A stretch of 64,000 nucleotides of DNA from Candidatus Desulforudis audaxviator MP104C. GTDB taxonomy: Bacteria > Bacillota > Desulfotomaculia > Desulfotomaculales > Desulforudaceae. Below are positions 60,972 through 64,000 of this stretch, one piece after another. The DNA lies in the NCBI RefSeq assembly GCF_000018425.1, contig NC_010424.1, forward strand, positions 1,938,501 through 2,002,500, read 5' to 3'. The notes beneath the pieces are model-generated. The model was not told the DNA's origin. It ran no database searches and worked only from the letters and a program-made list of their open reading frames with translations. The stretch's first letter is position 1. Every line of letters begins with the position of its first letter. A program made the position numbers and the translations under genes.

Positions 60972-61655
60972 TTGCACGCCGGCGTGATTTTAATGGTTGA
61001 GGACGAGGCGGCGGTCCGGGACGTAGCCCGGTTGTACCTGGAAAAGGAGGGTTTTCGGGTGGTGCCGGCCCTCGACGGGGAACAGGCCCTGGAACAACTG
61101 ACCGCGGTGAACCCTGACCTGGTGATCCTGGACATCATGCTGCCCAAGAAGGACGGATGGAGTGTTTGCCGCGAGATCCGGCGGCAAACGGCCGTACCGA
61201 TCATCATGCTTTCGGCCAAGGGCGAGGAGTACGACCGGGTGCTCGGGCTGGAACTCGGTGCCGACGACTACGTCACCAAACCTTTCAGCCCAAGGGAACT
61301 GGTGGCCCGGGTCAAAGCCGTCCTGCGCCGGAGCAATGCCCCGGCGGGCACGGGGGCCGGACCGGCGCTCCGCTACCCGGGACTGACCATCGACACGGAG
61401 GCACGCCGGGTGGAGGTTGAAGGGCAGCCCATCGCGCTCACCCCCAAGGAATTCGAATTGCTGGCCTTTCTGGCTTCCCGGCCCCGGCGGGTTTTCAGCC
61501 GGGAGCAACTTCTGGCCGGTGTCTGGGATTACGAGTACCCCGGGGACACGCGCACCGTGGATACCCACATCAAGCGGCTGCGGGAGAAGCTCCGGGGCAC
61601 AGGGCGGAACTACCTAAAGACAGTTTGGGGACTCGGCTATAAGTTTGAGGTGTAA
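60972..61655 (+). CDS. OmpR/PhoB-type response regulator
   Basis: 227 residues. Receiver domain with D10/D11, phospho-acceptor D54 (LVILDIMLP) and K (VTKPFSP); C-terminal winged helix (about 130-225; LTPKEFELLAFLASRPRRVF and VDTHIKRLREKLRG). The start is a TTG with GAGGTGAT seven bases upstream. It is two bases before the kinase gene, so they are co-translated; likely controls the Spy/CpxP-like gene or the permease. Confidence 0.94.
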   Translation: MHAGVILMVEDEAAVRDVARLYLEKEGFRVVPALDGEQALEQLTAVNPDLVILDIMLPKKDGWSVCREIRRQTAVPIIMLSAKGEEYDRVLGLELGADDYVTKPFSPRELVARVKAVLRRSNAPAGTGAGPALRYPGLTIDTEARRVEVEGQPIALTPKEFELLAFLASRPRRVFSREQLLAGVWDYEYPGDTRTVDTHIKRLREKLRGTGRNYLKTVWGLGYKFEV

Positions 61656-61657
61656 TA

Positions 61658-63373
61658 GTGTCCAGTATTTTTGGCAGGCTCTTCGGCTCGTACCTGGCCG
61701 TAATCGTCGTTACGCTCGCCGTGGTGCACCTGGCGACCGCGTACCTGTTCGCCGACTACTACTTCGCCGCCCGGGAAAAGGAATTGCTCCAGGAGGCGGA
61801 GGCCCGGGCCGGGATCCTGGCCGTGGAGGCCGGCCGGCAGCGGTGGGGTCCGGGCGGAAATATTCTAAGTTTGCTCAACGAGCGGTTGGTCGTGCTCGAC
61901 CGCCGGCAGATCGAAGCTTCGCATTTGGGCCGCGGCCCGGGCCCCCGCTCCTGGCTCGGCCCCGAAGAGTCATCCCGGCTCCTTGCGGGCGAGACAACGG
62001 CCACCCGGAGATATTTGCCCCATATCGAGAAGGAAGTCCTGGCGGTGGCCGCGCCGATCCGCCACGACGGCGAGGTCACCGGCGCGGTGCTGGTGTTCGC
62101 GCCCGTGGCCGACCTGGACGCCACGGTGACGACCGTGCGGCGGATCACCCTTTCGGCGGCCGGGGTAGCGGTGCTCCTGGCGATGGGCCTGAGCTTTTGG
62201 CTCTCCCGTTCCCTCTCGGAACCCCTCCTGGAGATGAGCCGGGTCTCGGTAGACATGGCCCGGGGCCGTTTCGACCGGCGGGTAACGGTGCAAAGAAAAG
62301 ATGAAATCGGGCGGCTGGCGGAGAATCTGAACCTCCTGGCTGGCTCCCTGGACCGCTCGGTGGGCGAACTAGCCCGCGAGAAAGGAAAACTGGAGAGCGT
62401 GGTGGCCAACATGGCCGAGGGCGTGGTAGCCGTTGACAGCAGCGGCGAGGTGATTCTGACCAACGCCCCCGCCCGGAACATCTTGAAAAACGGAACCGTC
62501 CCCGAACTTACGACGCTTTTTCAGGAAGTGCTCGCCAACGGCGAGCGGGGCGCGGTCGAAATAGATCTGAACGGGGCCCACCTGCTGGCCCAGTGCTCTC
62601 CCCTGCGCCACGGGGACGGTGCGGTTTTCGGTGCCGTGGCCGTGCTGCAAGACATCACCGCCCTGCGCCAACTGGAACAGATGCGCCGCGATTTCGTGGC
62701 CAACGTTTCCCACGAACTGCGCACGCCGCTGACTTCCATCCAGGGGATCATCGAAGGGCTGATTGACGGGGTGATACCGGCCGCCGAGGCCGGCCGCTAC
62801 CTGCGGGTGGCGCACGGCGAGAGCCTGCGGATGAACCGGCTGGTGCAGGACCTGCTGGACCTGGCCGCACTGGAGGCCGGCCGTGCCGACTGGGAACTGC
62901 ACGCTGTGGAACTCGGAGAAATCCTGGACCGGGTGGAAATCCGGCTCCAGGCCCCGCGGTCCGAGAAGGGGCTCGCCATCAGGCGGGAGGTGCCGCCAGA
63001 CCTGCCGCCTCTGCTGGCCAATGAAAACCGGCTGGAGCAGGTTTTGACCAACCTGGTGGAAAACGCCGTCCGTTTCTCCCCGCCGGGCGGGGAAATCACG
63101 GTGGCGGCCGAAAAGCGGCCGCACAACAGGATTACGGTCACCGTCCGGGACCAAGGTCCGGGCATCCCGCCGGAGGACCTGCCCCACGTTTGGGATCGTT
63201 TCTACCGCGTCGAGAAATCCCGCGCCCGGGAGACCGGAGGCACCGGTCTCGGGCTCGCAATCGTCAAGCAGATCGTCGAAGCGCAGGGCGGCGAGGTCGC
63301 CGTTGAGAGCAGCCCGGGCGAGGGCGCAAGTTTTTTCTTCACCCTTCCGGCCGCCGACAGCCTGATTGACTAG
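61658..63373 (+). CDS. Membrane sensor histidine kinase
   Basis: 571 residues: membrane helix 8-28, an extracytoplasmic domain of about 130 residues, second helix near 160-182, HAMP (about 183-235), PAS (245-335), HisKA with phospho-His near 351 (VANVSHELRTPLTS), and HATPase from about 455 (N box LTNLVENAVRFSP, G1 DQGPGIP, G2 GGTGLGLAIV). PhoR/ResE-like layout. Start GTG, 2 bp after the regulator stop. Signal unknown; the neighbouring Spy/CpxP-like protein suggests envelope or metal stress. Confidence 0.94.
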   Translation: MSSIFGRLFGSYLAVIVVTLAVVHLATAYLFADYYFAAREKELLQEAEARAGILAVEAGRQRWGPGGNILSLLNERLVVLDRRQIEASHLGRGPGPRSWLGPEESSRLLAGETTATRRYLPHIEKEVLAVAAPIRHDGEVTGAVLVFAPVADLDATVTTVRRITLSAAGVAVLLAMGLSFWLSRSLSEPLLEMSRVSVDMARGRFDRRVTVQRKDEIGRLAENLNLLAGSLDRSVGELAREKGKLESVVANMAEGVVAVDSSGEVILTNAPARNILKNGTVPELTTLFQEVLANGERGAVEIDLNGAHLLAQCSPLRHGDGAVFGAVAVLQDITALRQLEQMRRDFVANVSHELRTPLTSIQGIIEGLIDGVIPAAEAGRYLRVAHGESLRMNRLVQDLLDLAALEAGRADWELHAVELGEILDRVEIRLQAPRSEKGLAIRREVPPDLPPLLANENRLEQVLTNLVENAVRFSPPGGEITVAAEKRPHNRITVTVRDQGPGIPPEDLPHVWDRFYRVEKSRARETGGTGLGLAIVKQIVEAQGGEVAVESSPGEGASFFFTLPAADSLID

Positions 63374-64000
63374 AAGCGGCCGAAGACCATGCCGGTCGTG
63401 GTGGCCGCCACCACCACCAGCCCGATATAGGTCAGCGCCTTTTTGGTGCCCAGGATGTTCCGGATCACCAGCATGTTCGGCAGGCTCAGCGCCGGGCCTG
63501 CCAGCAGCAGGGCCAGCGCCGGCCCCTTTCCCATCCCCATGTCCAGGAGCGCTTTTACAAGCGGCACCTCGGTCAGGGTGGAGAAGTACATCAGCGCCCC
63601 GACCACCGAGGCCAGCAAGTTGGCCTGCAGGCTGTTGCCGCCTACGGCCGCCGCCACCCAGGCGTCCGGAACGACCGCCTTCAGCGCCCCGGCGAGAAAA
63701 ACGCCGACCAGCAGAACCGGCACGATCAGCCGACCCAGGGTGAAGGTTTCCCGCAGCCATTCCACCACTTCCTCCCTGGTGAACCAGACCGCCAGGACCA
63801 GGCCCAGGGCGGCGAGCAGACCCCCCAGCACCGCCAGGTAGGTCAGGTGGGGCAGGCCCCAGCTGCCGGCCAGCAAGACGGCCACGAGGATCAGGAAGAA
63901 AGCCAGGGTTTGGGCCGGGGGCTTCCCGGCGCCGGTCCCCGCCGCGGGATTAAAACCCTGTCCGGCGGCGGCCGCCGCCCCGGCCTTGGCCGCCTCTTCC
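63370..64000 (-). CDS. Permease of the DUF318/ArsP type (PF03773), C-terminal part
   Basis: Open in frame to the right edge; at least 209 codons are visible and the N-terminus is outside. Visible features: an Ala-rich linker near the edge (AKAGAAAAAGQGFNP), then five or six helices ending MYFSTLTEVPLVKALLDMG, LLLAGPALSLPNMLVIRNIL and TTTGMVFGRF. The family includes organoarsenical exporter ArsP and uncharacterised permeases next to redox or metal genes. The stop overlaps the end of the convergent kinase gene by 4 bases. Confidence 0.85.
   Translation of the reverse strand, partial: EEAAKAGAAAAAGQGFNPAAGTGAGKPPAQTLAFFLILVAVLLAGSWGLPHLTYLAVLGGLLAALGLVLAVWFTREEVVEWLRETFTLGRLIVPVLLVGVFLAGALKAVVPDAWVAAAVGGNSLQANLLASVVGALMYFSTLTEVPLVKALLDMGMGKGPALALLLAGPALSLPNMLVIRNILGTKKALTYIGLVVVAATTTGMVFGRF

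Overview
The window looks like a GC-rich chromosome segment of a spore-lineage Gram-positive sulfate reducer of the Desulfotomaculum/Desulforudis/Pelotomaculum type. Reasons: an aprBA-qmoAB-hdrCB sulfate-reduction locus with HdrCB in place of QmoC; an obg-proB-proA-nadD-rsfS-leuS housekeeping block headed by a Spo0B-like protein; YlbF and DacF-type genes; and small palindromes of the GGGGCCAGGCCCC / GGGGACAGTCCCC kind scattered between genes. The genus is inferred; no marker here proves it.

Layout. 1-6000: end of a bifunctional FBP aldolase/phosphatase gene, pyrophosphatase, small membrane proteins, a CBS protein, then a cyclic-di-GMP module (class I c-di-GMP riboswitch with terminator, HD-GYP-like phosphodiesterase, response-regulator diguanylate cyclase). 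6098-19923: one long minus-strand anaerobic cobalamin operon (cbiM-N-Q-O::C-X-D-E-L-F-G-H-A-cobD-cbiP-cbiB) behind a cobalamin riboswitch, including a CbiO-CbiC fusion. 20000-22200: accessory spot with a decayed integrase, tRNA-Val and an IS1202-like insertion sequence with an 18-bp flanking repeat. 22258-25177: a P-type ATPase behind a yybP-ykoY (Mn2+) riboswitch. 25208-36000: leuS, tRNA-Ala, rsfS, an RRM protein, nadD, a frameshifted amidase, proA, HIT, proB, obg, spo0B-like. 36221-42541: Na/Pi symporter, DacF carboxypeptidase, SHOCT protein, copper ATPase, HtrA. 42796-50652: hdrB, hdrC, qmoB, qmoA, aprA, aprB (all minus). 51413-54080: ylbF and a second, divergent AprA/AprB-like pair. 54377-59866: lgt and a molybdenum-cofactor operon (mogA, MOSC, moaC, moeA-PBP, moeA) behind a Moco-type riboswitch. 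60309-64000: Spy/CpxP-like protein, OmpR-type regulator, histidine kinase and the end of a permease gene.

How it fits together. APS reductase (AprBA) reduces APS using electrons delivered through the Qmo/Hdr complex. The cofactor operons supply corrinoids and molybdopterin, both typical needs of anaerobic respiration and C1 metabolism. Four metabolite- or metal-sensing leader RNAs, each with a plausible intrinsic terminator, control the c-di-GMP, B12, Mn2+ and Moco units. The most unusual item is the second AprAB-like pair: it keeps the fold and iron-sulfur motifs, but two residues known to line the APS site of AprA are replaced, so it may be an uncharacterised oxidoreductase derived from APS reductase.
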